This document shows positions 1 through 11,645 of a stretch of DNA of 64,000 nucleotides, one piece after another. The notes under the pieces were generated by a model. It ran no database searches and was not told where the DNA came from. It saw only the letters and a list, made by a program, of their open reading frames with translations. Position numbers and translations under genes: made by a program. Source of the stretch: Thalassia testudinum (taxonomy: Eukaryota > Streptophyta > Magnoliopsida > Alismatales > Hydrocharitaceae). The DNA lies in contig JAZHRO010000063.1 of the NCBI GenBank assembly GCA_037157565.1, positions 90,920,001 to 90,984,000 of the forward strand, given 5' to 3'. The first letter of the stretch is position 1, and each line of letters begins with the position of its first letter.

Positions 1-499
1 TCCAATAAATACTTGTTAAGATCCTTGATCATTTGAATTAGAGGCTCCAATTATTTAGTGTAAGGTGTTGGCTAAGCTTCTAAAGATTGAATAGTATTTC
101 TCAAGTTAGCCAACACTCTATCTTGGACCTGGTTCACCTGGACCAAATGGTTCGGTTAAGGGTTGGGTGGGTTTGGGTTCAGTCCAAGAGAGTCAAGGAA
201 TTGAGGTTCTTGGGGCCCTCCTTGATAGTAGGTCACTTCCTGTTGTTCATAGTGGGGTGGTGACCTATATGCAGTGTAATCCTGGGGAGGGTAAGGGTTG
301 TAATCAGCATATCCTTCTTGTTCGTAGATCGTATTAGGTTGTTCATCAAAGGGTGAAGATCTATACTTGGTGTAGGCGTGAGAAGGATAATAATCACAGT
401 CTGGATGTCCAATATTAGACCCTAGACATTGAGGTCCAGAATTGTATCCCCAATCAAAGTTATCCCAACAAGTGGATGGGTGGTCATAAGTTGGGTCGG
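1..499 (-). pseudogene. Gag-like fragment of Gypsy element D (C-terminal side, cut by window start)
   Basis: Reading the minus strand gives a Tyr/Pro/Asp-rich protein segment containing CWDNFDWGYNSGPQ and repeated Y-x-x-P motifs, as in the low-complexity part of plant Gypsy Gag proteins. The same frame continues across the solo LTR at 500-4729: if that LTR and one TSD copy are ignored, the frame joins 4735-4810. In-frame stops fall where Gln is plausible (for example after NPPNP and after SLEA). No zinc knuckle or gag core is visible, so assignment to Gag rests on position behind a primer site and leader (4811-6052) and on composition. The remainder lies before the window. Confidence 0.55.
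495..499. repeat. Target site duplication GTCGG (left copy; right copy 4730-4734)
   Basis: Five identical bases flank the TG...CA termini of the solo LTR. Ignoring the LTR plus one copy restores a continuous minus-strand reading frame, which independently supports the boundary. Confidence 0.9.
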
Positions 500-3400
500 T
501 GATGAGTGGCTACTCATCATAGCTAAAAGGCCGAAATTAAGCTAGACACTAAGCAAAACAATATCAAATTAACACATAAAAAGGGTTAAGTGTGGAAATT
601 AAAGAAAAGACCTAAAACTTTTAATGTGTGTTAAAATCTCCTAATTAGGTCACAAAAATGAGATATTCTGAAAACTAAAGAACAAATGATGATCCATGCA
701 TCAATTGAACACATAAACAAGTTTGAAAAGATAAATCAGAAGTAAAATCAATGTCTTAAATGTTCAATTAAGCACATGTAAAAATTTGAAAGCAATTGGA
801 CATCATTTAGGCTTAGAAATAAATAGATTACAATTAGGTCCTTCATGCATTACATTTCTACCCTTCAAAACTCCTTCTTGGACCTTTTTGCAAGCCGCAG
901 GGACCCTTCTGTATGACTGCAGGGCCCTTCCAGTTATAGTTCTTCTCACTTTTGGACCTGCACGCTATTCTTCTACCCCTTCGTTTAAGGGTCTTCCTGC
1001 AAGTTTTCCCTCATTTCAGAGAGAAGCCTGTGTTCTTCACGCGCACTGTAGCGCGCGAAGAACACAGCCATTCTCGACCGTCCATCGCACTTTTGATCTC
1101 GATCTGCGGCTGGAATCAAATGGAACCTTCGTGCGATTTGGTGCGTGCGTTCACCTCTCTTCCCAGATCTCATCTGACGGTCAGATCTCTCTCTTGACTC
1201 GCCGCGCGCTCTACCCATCTCATCCTCACCGCCGGCCTGATTTTGATTAACCTCACCCTTGCGATGATCTCAGTCACTGAGCTGCTATTTAAGCACCTCA
1301 GTGGTGTCGCGCGCAAGGGATCGCTCCCTCCTACATCTCTTAGCGATCAATTCTTCCACTCCAGTCTCTCCTCCTCATCTAGACCCTGATTTCACAGCCA
1401 CCGGCTGTGGAATCATCGCCTGCTCTCGACCCTCCTCGTCGCTAAGGACCTCGTAGCACCTGAGGACGACCCTGGAGTCTCACTAGCAGACTCTTCCCTC
1501 CGCTGGAGTCACCCTCCTCCTTTCTTCCTCCTTAGCCACCGGCTAAGGACCCATAGGTCCCATTCTTCCTTTTAGTTTAGTTTTTAATTCTGCACAAGTA
1601 GTGTTAGATTTAGTTTGCAGTAGTTTAGAATAGATTTAGTTTTAATTGTTAGTGTTTAATGTTAGCTGTAGTTAGATTAGTCTTAGGAGTAGAATTAGTA
1701 TTAGATCCCCTCCCTCACCTCCTCTGATCAGTCCAGATCAGAGGGGAAGAATCATCTGTTCATTGTTCAATTTATCTCCCTCTTCATGTTTTGTTTTTCC
1801 CATCATCCAGATTCTGATTCTTGTTTTTCCTTTTTACGACGAATTTTTCATCAATCACCCACACATCCTGACCCAATTTCAGATCTAATGGCACACTGCC
1901 TCAGATCTGAAAGTGGCGCCACAAGCACCATTTGGGGCTTCTCACTCACTCCATTTGTTTCACAAAAGCCCCTCTGTTTTAAATGGATTGCCTCAGTTTG
2001 TCAGAGCACTTTTGATCCGGATTTTAAAGGATTTTTACTCTCTGAAATGTTTTGACAGATCTGACAAATTGAAAGGATTTTTGGTTTTCATTGTAGGCAA
2101 GGATTCTGAGAAGTTCTCTGGTGACAGAGAACCAATCAGAAGAGCCTTTCATGATTCTGTTTATACTTTGTTTTGAATGCATTCGCCAGCTTCCATTAAA
2201 TTTCCTTAATGCATTCTTAGTCTCTTTTTGCTATTTCAGAACTGCCATGCACTATTTGTGTTGATGATCATTTCTGTATGGTGATTCTCTAACCTAAGGA
2301 GTTTTCCATACTCCTTAAGGTTGCAAGAAACTGGGATTGTGTTTCTTTGGTTTTAATTGATCGAGCTAAGTCTTCCTTCATGCTGTCTATGGCATTAGGA
2401 AGACTAACTCAATGCCATTTGAATGTTGATCTGAAAGGATGCTTCTGATAAGGTTTTTCCTAATGAGTATTTGAGCTGAATTTACATGAGATTTTCGTGA
2501 GATTTAAACCCCTTTTAGATTTGGATTTCAACTCTGTAAATTGTAGTTTGTTTTGAATTTTATCTTACTCCCAGTTACACAGCAATATGCTGCATCTAGC
2601 AGCTACATTCCCCTCTTCTCTAAACTCCCTGCTTCTCTAAATTTCCCTCTTCTCTGTAGAATACTTCCCCCCTCTTCAAGTGGACTAACTGCAGCAGCAG
2701 TTAGCCATTTGACAGTGGCTTAAGCCACTGCCACTGTAAACAACACTAAAACAGCACATTCTTCTTTTCTCCATCTCCTCTGACAGTAGCTGCGGCTGCT
2801 GTCTAAACTCAAATAAAAAAAAATCAATCAACTCTAATTCCCTAACTTTATACAAAAGCCTAATGGCATAGACTTATTTTAAAACTGTAAATATACCCAT
2901 TCATAGTATTATAACTATAACTATAGCATATCAGTTAGATACATAGTTATACTGTAAATATGTATAAAACCTGTACAGAAATTCGTATACATATGTAATC
3001 TATGTAAAAATATGTATGTATACTAATCTAGTATGTATGTATTTACTGATTTATGTATATATGTATGTACAGATTTATATTTACTGATTTAGTAGCTAAG
3101 TTAATAAGTTAGAGCAATAATCAAGTAAATAAATCTATAAACTTGGGAATATATATATATATATGTATATATTAAGTAATTTAAGTTAGTCAAAGTATAA
3201 TTATACCTAGTATAACTTACTGTAACTTAGTTTTAATTTTAAACTACACAGAATTGCTATTTTAGCCTAAATAAAACATAAATAAATTCGTAAAAATACA
3301 ATAAAAATATGTATTAAATACTTAAGTATGTAAGTTAAAACTGTTTAAGGTCAATTAGACCATTTACTAATTATTTTATAAGTAATTAACTATTTAATCA

Positions 3401-4729
3401 CCTAAATCAACCTGTATAATCAGCCTAGTTTAGCGAATTTATTTGTATAGTAAATATATTTAAAATTCAAAATTAATTAATCAATTATGTAGTATTATGT
3501 AAATATTTTATTTACCATATTTTATTTTAAATTTTTTTTATAATTTATGGCCCCCAAATCGAGGGCCAAAAACGCGCACAGACGCAGCTGCGTCTGGTTT
3601 CCAGCGCACGATGTGGCGCTGGAATAGCGCCACATCGTGGGCTGCAAACGAAGCGCAGCATATAAATATAAGTTATGTTATATGCTAACCAGTCGTCATG
3701 GCGCCGGGCGCCCGAAACACTACCTGTTCTGTCTGATCCGATAACCCGATTTGTAGTTCAATCTGATATGTGATGATACTGAATGTGTGATGCATATGTG
3801 GGGCTGGGAGCCCGAGCGTGTGCGAACTTGTTTAAGGCGTTGGGCTGAGGCCCTGTGCTGAGTTTGAATAACGTAACTAAGCCACCTAATCTGAGATTAG
3901 GGCACGCTTAGTAGAGGTCTGGTCCCACCCGTAGGGTGCTGAGTATGCCTCGAAAAGCGCGCCCGCTAATTAAACACATTTTACACTAAGGACTCTCCAC
4001 CGCAGCCTCTGAAATACCACACAGAACGAAATTGAAAGGACAGACGACTTAAAAGAAGGAACACACAAATAGTACATACAGCAGTAGAATAAGTAATATA
4101 CATACGTATAAGTAAACCCACATAATTACTAACAGAATAAAACGACACTATAAATGTCGCTAAAGACCTCAGTTTGCTTCTTTAGGTTGTATATAGTGTT
4201 TCCTGAGATTTAGCGACGTTTATATCTGTCACTAAAACTGATATATATGTCACTATAAATAAATGACTAGTAAGTTAAGTTTTTACACTATGGTATCCTA
4301 ATGTAGTATGAACTAACATATTAGTGTTAATAGTATAACTTGTAAATACATAGTTTAGAGTATAATAATAGATTGTTTGATGCTTGTTCATAGTTAGCAT
4401 TTTTGCAAGCACTTCTTAGCAACTAGGTAAATAAAACATTCATTCATTCTTTAAATGTAGAGTTTATTTTTGAATAAGAAGACAATTTTGGAGATAATCA
4501 AAGAGTGACCGAATTAAATTCAATAAATTGCCTCCCAAAGAACGACCTGGAACAAAACCAGTAAAAATTAGATAAATAAGCAAATGATAATAATGGTTGT
4601 AATGACTGGTACTCACCCATACTCACCACTATACGACATCCTTAATGTTATATTATACACCCTATACTACAACGACATGATCAACAATTATTACCAACAA
4701 ACATTTACAACAATCATTTACGACCATCA
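500..4729 (+). mobile_element. Solo LTR, Athila-1-type family, 4.23 kb
   Basis: Starts TGATGAG and ends ACCATCA, so it has TG...CA termini, and it is flanked by the 5-bp duplication GTCGG (495-499 and 4730-4734). No internal domain is attached, so this is a solo LTR left by LTR-LTR recombination. It is collinear, in reverse orientation, with the LTRs at 13785-21581 and 31034-36126: the start hairpin, the GC-rich promoter region (TATA-like CTATTTAAG at 1285-1293), the AT-rich middle, the AGCGAC/GTCGCT segment near 4150-4215 and the U5 block at 4531-4551. It is more diverged than those two are from each other, so it is an older or separate subfamily. Short reading frames inside it (for example 786-1250) look fortuitous. 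Confidence 0.92.
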
Positions 4730-4734
4730 GTCGG

Positions 4735-4810
4735 GATCGTAATCATCTTAGGGATAAGTGGTGACAGGAGGATAAGAGTGGAAATGCAAGTAGGATGTGG
4801 AAGGATCCAT
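4735..4810 (-). pseudogene. Gag-like N-terminus of element D
   Basis: A minus-strand ATG at 4810 opens a frame beginning MDPSTSYLHFHSYPP and continues, with one in-frame TAA (a likely former Gln codon), into the fragment at 1-499 across the solo LTR. A pyrimidine-rich tract ending TTGCAG lies just upstream on the minus strand near 4850 and resembles a 3' splice site. The function as Gag is inferred from its place downstream of the primer site and leader. Confidence 0.5.
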
Positions 4811-6033
4811 GGCAAAGTAGGAAAAAAATGAGAAAAGAAAGGTACCCTGCAATACAAATAATCAAACTTGTCCTTAGGTGGGGTAGCTTAAAGATCTACA
4901 GGCTCTCAAAACTCGTCTTAAGATTAAAGACGATTTATTATACTCCTATCCAGTTAATCCAACCATTTGAGAGAGGAATTGGGGAGAAGGTACTTCCCCT
5001 GGATTTCGCCTTAGGTTCCTTTAATACCCCCCAACTGCGGTCGTTTGACACTACTCCCTTAGCTAGACATCAGATGGACTGGTAGAAGCAGATTAATGGA
5101 AAATAACCTCAATCTAGGCCCTGAAGAGCAAGTCTAATCCTTAAGGCCAACGTCTACTTGATTTTAGTTAGGCTTAGGTTTGAATGTGCTCAGGAATGTG
5201 ATGGACCCTTTATCTGGGTTGTGGCCTTAAAGATTAATTTTTAGTGTGTGTGTGTGTGTGCACAACCAAGGTTTGCAAATAAGGTTATTTAATGATGTGT
5301 CTTTTAGGGTTCAACCTTGTTTAATAGCATTCAGGGTTCAACTTTAGGTGTATTCAATCAAGTTCAGGAAGCACACCAAGTTTTGAAAGCATAGGTGAAG
5401 GTATATTCCTTTAAAACTCAAAAAGAATGTGGAGTGCTTGGTTAGTTCCTAACAGTTAAACCCTAAGGGGCAGCTACTGAATGAATCAATTTTATATGTA
5501 GTGGTGTAACCTAAACAGGTTAAACAATTAGCTAGTAGCACCACTTGATTAATGCACACAAAATGATTAGCCTAATCAGATTTCTAATCACTTATTTGTA
5601 TAAGTCATGTAGGTGTACCGAATCCTTAGGTAGGATTCCTGGTTAAGTGATTGAATCAGATCAAAGTGAGGTGCCTTGGGTGTGTGTGGGTGTATAAGGT
5701 GTGTTTATTTCAATTTAATTCCACAGTCAAATTTTTTATATATAAATATGAAGGGATGAGGTGGGTGGAGGTGGCAAACAAATAATACAATCTAACCTTA
5801 GGGTTTATAAGAGCGCCTAGGTTGATTTATGTTTGTGTTATTAGGTGGTGGAATGAAATCTAAGGGGTAGGGAGGTGGGGTACACTTGCAAACCCTTCAA
5901 TTGTACTTTGCTCCAATCTACCGCTTTTGCTCACCTTGAGAGAGAGAGTACCTAAAATCACAATAAGAATGGAGACAAGTGAGGTAAAAGATAAGTAAGG
6001 CAAAAAATGTGAAAAATCAAAGAGCATTCTCTC
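4811..6033 (-). other. Untranslated leader of element D
   Basis: Non-coding stretch between the primer binding site and the gag-like start. It contains a 16-base block (5037-5052, minus-strand AGTGTCAAACGACCGC) that is identical in the leader of Athila-3 at 42864-42879, followed in both by a GGAAG-x-ACCTTC segment. A short TG repeat lies near 5246-5261. No reading frame here resembles a known protein. Confidence 0.6.
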
Positions 6034-6052
6034 CCAAGCAATGGCGCCAAAA
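6034..6052 (-). other. Primer binding site of element D (tRNA-Asp type)
   Basis: On the minus strand, TTTTGGCGCCATTGCTTGGG directly follows the LTR end. Plant Athila/Tat elements typically carry TGGCGCCGTTGCCGGGGA, complementary to the 3' end of tRNA-Asp; this copy matches with a few transitions. It fixes the orientation of element D as minus. Confidence 0.8.
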
Positions 6053-6716
6053 TGATGAACTAGATTTTAGATGCGAAAAAGATTGAGTTAAAAACCCATC
6101 GTTGTAGTGTGTAAAAATCTGCTATCAAATAATTTTACCGAAACTTGAGATGAGTCTCGAATTGAACATGGGGAGGCGAATGTTTGATTTAAAATCCACA
6201 TTTATTTTTATAAAGCAGAGTTGCTGGTTGAAATTAATCTACGCTAGCTATTCTACTTAAAGAATAAATAATAGAAAAGAGAGAATAATACAAAGAAAGA
6301 GGGATGGAGAAAGAACAAATATTTCATAAGAATATAGCCATGTTCATTACACTAATTGCAAAATTGAAATCTACACTAGAAAGCAGAAAAAGATAAGGAT
6401 GAAAAATATCCTCCTTGACGGCTGCTTGGAGGACGAGCTGTGCTGTTGGTGCCCGAAAGATGAAGATGGGACGCTGGAAGATGATGGACGGAGTTGAAAG
6501 ATGGGGATGAGACACAGGACGTTGCCAGCATGGGATCCAATTCCTGATTGGTAGCAAGAGGACAATCACGAGTGCTCCACAAAGGGGATGAGAAAATGGA
6601 CAAAAATTCCTTTTTCACTTTAGAGGAGCATCCTAGGTTTAGGACTAGCTCTTAGAGCTTTGGGGGAGGTGAGAGGAAGAAGAGATTGGATGATAAAAAA
6701 TGAGTGGTATGGGGTC

Positions 6717-6726
6717 CCTTTTATAG
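6717..6726 (-). promoter_or_regulatory. TATA box of LTR D
   Basis: Minus-strand CTATAAAAGG lies about 660 bp from the LTR 3' end and has GC-rich sequence on both sides. This is the usual arrangement for a plant LTR promoter. Confidence 0.55.
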
Positions 6727-7194
6727 TTCAGGAAGAAGGGCATAAGCGTCATTTTGAAGGCCTTAAGATTTAATATACAGCCATTAGTGACGCATGTAAG
6801 CATTACTAAAGTCTTCTATTGCTGAAGGTGCGTTGAAGGAGAGCCCTTGGATCATGATAGGATAGACGTGATTGCGTGTTGCATGCGCTTCAGCCGTTTG
6901 CACTCAGATCGCGCTGCATCAAGATCAGTCATCCAGTCGTGGGATCGACGGCTTAAAAGCTACATATGCTTCACCTTCACAACGAGCGCAGCGCCCACAT
7001 ACGATGGCACATCATTGCATGCGTTCATGATAGCCAGTCATCTGTGGAGCAACATTGCAAATTTATCGTCGTTTGATCACGATTGCACGACATTGATCAT
7101 GAGAGGGCACACTTCTTCGCCCCTAGCTGTGACATGGCCACCTCTCTTCCGTTGGATCTCGATCGGACAAGCAAATTAAATCACCTGTGCGCTT

Positions 7195-7266
7195 GCATAT
7201 TGCAAATCGAACCCGCACCCTCTTCTCCGCATAGTGCCTTCACCACTGCGCTACATGCTTGAGTGT
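7195..7266 (-). repeat. tRNA-like module inside LTR D
   Basis: On the minus strand there is an A-box-like TAGCGCAGTGGTGAAGGC followed about 33 bases later by a B-box-like GGTTCGATTTG. The B box sits in a possible 5-bp T-stem (TGCGG/TTGCA). Flanking GCATG and TATGC could pair as a partial acceptor stem. Anticodon-arm pairing is poor, so this is not a functional tRNA gene. It could be a degenerate tRNA or tRNA-derived SINE head captured by the LTR, or an internal Pol III-type promoter. A comparable module occurs in the LTR at 56918-58399. Confidence 0.45.
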
Positions 7267-7943
7267 GTCTCATTTTTTTGTTTAAGGCTCTCGTACTCTG
7301 TGCTATTGGATGAAGATCCAACGGCCAAGATCATGTGATCCTTTGCCTTCAAGGAGCATGAGGTGCGATTGGAGACTGATGTGGCCAAATCGTGGTCGTT
7401 GTATGTAAATCCAACGGCCCAAATCAGAAGTCATCCCAGCGCTTTTGAAGTTGGGTAGGGAGTAGTGGGTGGTTTGCATGGCGCCTCATGATGCCATCTA
7501 GACCGTCCATCTTCTTCTCTTCATAGGTAGCGCTACAGATGTCGGATTGGGTCGATTTTTACACCGTTGGGTTGCAATTGTCAATTCGAACCCATCCGTG
7601 CGGTCGAATTTGTCGTTTGAGGCATTGAATCATGTCACCTTGCCCCTTGGCCCTTGATCTTCCTCATACTAGATATGATGCTACGGAGGTTCAATCAAGC
7701 CAATTTCGAAGGTGTTAGCTTCGATCGTCGTCCTGATCAGATTCATACGATTGGATCATTAATTCAAGACCTCAGAATAAATCTCCTCTCTTGGCCACAA
7801 AAAGAAGCAAATTAACCTATAAGTTATACAATCTATTCTAAATGTAGAATGATACATGCTATGCAATATTTATAATGCTAGATGCATGCATGAGCTTAGG
7901 AACTTGAATAAATAGACATTTTATCTTGAATAAATGTGTATTT

Positions 7944-8243
7944 ATTATAGTAATTTTTCCTTTGTTCACTTATTATATTTTATTTGATAGTTAAGAAAAT
8001 ACAAAAAAAAGTTTTAAAAGAGAAAAGATAACTTGTGACTTGCAAGTACCTGATCTCACGTGTAGTGAGATTATTTGGATTCAAGATTAGCATGTCACCA
8101 AGGACTTATTTTGAGGGAGTACCTCAAGGACAAAGTTATCACAAAAAATAATCTCAAAAGAAAGAAAAATCCAAAAATATAATAAGCGAATAGAAATGGC
8201 ACACTTTTAGGATTCGTGTAGAAATCAAATAGCTTAAGTCTAC
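7944..8243 (+). mobile_element. Outer B element: 5' LTR, left fragment (U5 part)
   Basis: Homologous to 9765-10060 of the inner B LTR (shared TTTTATTTGATAGTTAAGAA, GAGAAAAGATAACTTGTGAC and following sequence). It stops exactly where the inner B LTR begins, and its continuation is found at 37219-37392. Its 5' part is missing, so the outer element was truncated on the left or is buried in the junction with LTR D. Confidence 0.7.
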
Positions 8244-10229
8244 TGATTGTACAGCAATTCATGTCAACAATTTATCAATCTTATGTTATTTTCTAGGATT
8301 ATACAGTTAGTATTAATTAACAATTCATGCATTTTGTTAATTCCTGCATTCATGAATAATTTAGAGGAAGAAAGAGAGACAGATTCTTCATATTTCATTT
8401 CCCCTATGTGTGTCACCATCCATTTTTATCCACCTATTACCTACATTCATTATCCAAGACCCCAAGTGCCACACCCATATCTTCTCAAATATCCTTAACG
8501 GCCACCTGCATGCACTGCACACGCCACCCCTTACCTATAAAACCATACCCTCACCTCTATTCTCAAGTTGTTGGCACCCACCTCATAGAGCCCGCATACA
8601 CCTCACAAAGCACACACCATCACAATGTCGACCACACACCCCCATCTCTCTTTTCTCCCTCTCTTCCTCCCCTATCCCAATAGCCTCTCACCAGTTGAGA
8701 GCACTCGCTGGTAACTGGGGATGCTTCCCATGGTCGCAACCACCACATTGAGGCTACACCACCTCTAGCTCCTTTGCCTGCAGGTAGATGTGGTGGCTCT
8801 TTTGTTGATTTTATTTGTTTGGTGTTTTTATCTTCGTTCTGATCGCCATTGGAGCTGCTTGGAAGCTCCCTGTTTCCCTCTTCCTCTATTTTGGAATAGT
8901 ATGCAATCATGGTTCATTTTCCTTGCTATGTCACAGCCAAGTGTCTTACTTAGCCGGTGACATAGCAATAAACACACCCACTCACTTATCCTGTTGCACA
9001 TTCCATGCACTCACTCTCCCCCCTCCCATGACCGGCTAACTTTCCCATTTGGTCGGTGCACCCACTCACTGCGCACCTTTGCGCGTCAAGTGCAGTTGGT
9101 TGCACACACCCTCACTCAATCGATTGGCTCGATTTTGCACCGGCTAAGTTCCTCACTTAGCCAGTTGCACACCACTCTTCCCACACAGCCACGCACTCTC
9201 TCTCTTCCCACAGCTGATCACACTCCCAACCAACACTTACGCACCACACAGCACTTGCGTGCTGCATAGAGCACCTCACACTTTGTGTGCACACGCATAC
9301 ACTTACACTGCACATAGTGCACCACCATTCACTCACTGCCCACGCACACACTCACCCATATACCCACACTCATGCACAATCCCACATACACAAACACATA
9401 CACCCATCCCCTCCAAAAGACATTCACATACACACAATCATACATACATATTTCACATGCACATCACCCCATTGTATCGCATGTGTGTGCACACAAGTTG
9501 TACACACACATGATAACCTGCGCACATCAAGCATTCAAACACATACACGCACACACATCCGATCCACACAATCACACAGCACATAGCTAGGGTTAATCAT
9601 GTCTCTCTAGACATAGGTTAACCTAGCATGGTGCTACATCCCATTTTCAATCCCATCCTCCTTTTCTTCTCTCTCTCTATCTATATATATATCCATAGAT
9701 ATATTTATCTTATACATACAAATGTACATATAGAAATAAGCTAAGTATTTCAATTTTTTGCAATTCCAACACCTTTTCCTTTGTTCTCTTAGTATCTTTT
9801 ATTTGATAGTTAAGAAACTACAAAGAAAAAATTGTAAAAGAGAAAAGATAACTTGTGACTTGCAGGTACCTAATCTCGTGTGTAGTGAGATTATTTGGAT
9901 TCAAGATTGGCATGTTGCTAAGGACTTGTTTTTGAGGGAGTACCTCAAGGACCAAGTTATCACAAAAAAAGTCAAACCAAAGAAAAATCCAAAAATATAA
10001 TAAGCGAATGGAAATGACACACTTTTAGAAGTCGCGTAGAAATCGAGAACCTTAAGCCCGCCTCCCTAAGTTCAACCCTGGGCTTAAAATTGATGATCTT
10101 AAAACCTACTTTAGCCTAGGTTGATATATTCAAAAAATTTGTCTAGGATGGCTTGTAGTAATCCATCTCCACTATACTCATTACAATGCTAATTTCACCT
10201 AATTAAATAACACTACTTTCGGTTCATCA
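8244..10229 (+). mobile_element. Inner B element: 5' LTR (1,986 bp)
   Basis: Starts TGATTGTACAGCAATTCA, similar to the Athila-3 LTR start, and ends GGTTCATCA directly before a tRNA-Asp-like primer site. A TATA-like CTATAAAACC lies near 8535. The region contains a cluster of ACTTAGCCGGTG-type inverted repeats (8940-9165), a CA-rich stretch (9240-9590), a CT/TA stretch (9665-9715) and the U5 block (10060-10082). The second LTR of this element is found in pieces at 12000-12169, 13569-13784 and 36507-37218. Confidence 0.82.
9240..9590 (+). repeat. CA-rich low-complexity stretch within inner B LTR
   Basis: Many ACACACA/CATACAC runs with no single clean unit. The frames it produces are His/Thr-rich and not protein-like. 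The corresponding part is missing from the second LTR at the Athila-1 junction. Confidence 0.7.
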
Positions 10230-10236
10230 TAAGTTT

Positions 10237-10259
10237 TCTCACGTTGTTGTCGGGGAGGC
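10237..10259 (+). other. Primer binding site of inner B (tRNA-Asp type)
   Basis: TCTCACGTTGTTGTCGGGGAGG follows the LTR end by a few bases. It resembles TGGCGCCGTTGCCGGGGAGG with transitions, and the outer B copy at 37400-37421 aligns with it. Confidence 0.7.
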
Positions 10260-11645
10260 ACTATTTAGGTTTGATTTCTACAATTTTCCTTTACTGTTAT
10301 TCTTCTTCCCACCCGTCTCTTTATGGGTATTCATTGTTTGTTTCTGTGCAGGTGAACCTATTGCGAGGAAGAAGACACGCAGAGGAGGTCGGAGACGTAG
10401 ATGAGTCTAGGGCAAGAGCGAGAGCATGAAGTCACCGGCGTCGCTTGGACTTTCGTACACGTTGCTGAGGAGGTAGGTGAAAATAATTCTTAGCAAATTA
10501 GGTTCTCTTGTCACCGTAAATTTCACTAAAAAAAATACAAAAAATAAAAAAACCTGAAAAAAAGAGAGCTTCTTCTTGGGATTTCTCAGGGCAATTGGAT
10601 TAAAATCCACTAATTGATTATTTTCATTACATCCACCACACTTGATTTCCCACACATTCGCATGTGTAAAATCCAAGAATTTTGATTCTTTGATTTTTCA
10701 TGATGCGTAATTTAATTGAGGCAAATTAAAATCAAGTGCTTGTTATGCATCTTTTCGCTTCATTATTTGTATTCGGGATCACATTATTTGTAGTTGGGGA
10801 GTCTTGGAATCAAGTTGACTCCAACCCTACCACGACCTCATATTTTGCCTCTGATTTGATCTCGTATTTCCACCCCAAAAAAATTTTCATTTCTCTTATT
10901 TTGGTGGTTATGCCTTATGTGGATTCTACATTTTGGTGATTGGGGTAATTGTGTTGCATTGTTTGGTTCCCATTCACATTATCTTAAAAGTGATTCATGC
11001 GTCTACACTTAGAAATATCCATTTAGGGGCCCATTGCATTATAGCATGCATTATCTAATTAATTTGAAGGAGGGTTGCTTAGGCATCAAAACTTATTTTC
11101 CAGAAACTTGGAGATTGGGTGAAGTGGTAACTCATTTGAATCTTAAAATCCATACATCTAAAGTGCAAAATTCTGAAAGCCATTCACCAGTCTAAACTTC
11201 AATTCAAGGAGACTTCCCCGTTGCTTGCTTTATTTACACACTCTTCAATTAGCAAACTTGCGCATTACCCCTTAAACAACACCCTTCACATTCCAAAGCA
11301 CTTGTATCCTATGCCTCTTAATTAAAACTGGTAATAACTTGACCCCATTAAGGTTTGGAGGTCTAACTAGCTACGTGTAGTGCCTACATGTTGATACGGG
11401 TTCCTACGTGCTATCGGGTGCCTAAGACTGGGGCAAACGGCCTTTCAGTCTGGCCTGATGGTTCTGTGATGCTCGTATACGGTTTTGTATGTAGAGATAG
11501 TAGGTAAATTGAATCTTTAGGTCTAGGGTCACCTTTATAGGTTAGGACTTTGATTATTTGATTTGTCATCAAGTGCACCTATTCGTCATCCTTTCTCACA
11601 TTCCCATCTCTGTTCTCATCTCCCCAATTAATCTTCCAGTGGTGC
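10260..11645 (+). other. Leader of inner B
   Basis: Collinear with 37422-38805 of outer B. Near 10330-10350 a pyrimidine tract ending GTGCAG precedes GTGAACC and a purine-rich run that would encode a basic peptide in one frame; this looks like a 3' splice acceptor and is kept in outer B near 37500. The remainder is AT-rich, non-coding leader. No promoter or host gene is seen. Confidence 0.6.

Larger units (their letters stand above)
6053..7943 (-). mobile_element. LTR of element D (minus strand; upper boundary approximate)
   Basis: On the minus strand this LTR ends ...GTTCATCA just before the primer site. It contains a U5 block (6154-6179), a TATA-like TATAAAAGG on the minus strand (6717-6726), and a CG-richer upstream region holding a tRNA-like module (7195-7266). 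The upper edge is set only by the start of homology to the family-B LTR near 7944. I could not identify its TG start or a duplication, so it may be truncated. Confidence 0.6.

Noticed and set aside
786..1250. 154-codon frame in the solo LTR at 500-4729
   Set aside because: It lies in the GC-richer promoter part of the LTR, has overlapping frames on the other strand, and the related LTRs at 20.8-21.1 and 35.3-35.6 kb do not preserve it.
4795..5085. 96-codon plus-strand frame
   Set aside because: It is antisense to the leader and gag start of element D and has no domain.
7195..7266. Functional tRNA gene on the minus strand
   Set aside because: Boxes A and B are recognisable but the anticodon arm does not pair and the T-stem uses wobble pairs. 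It is listed as tRNA-like only.
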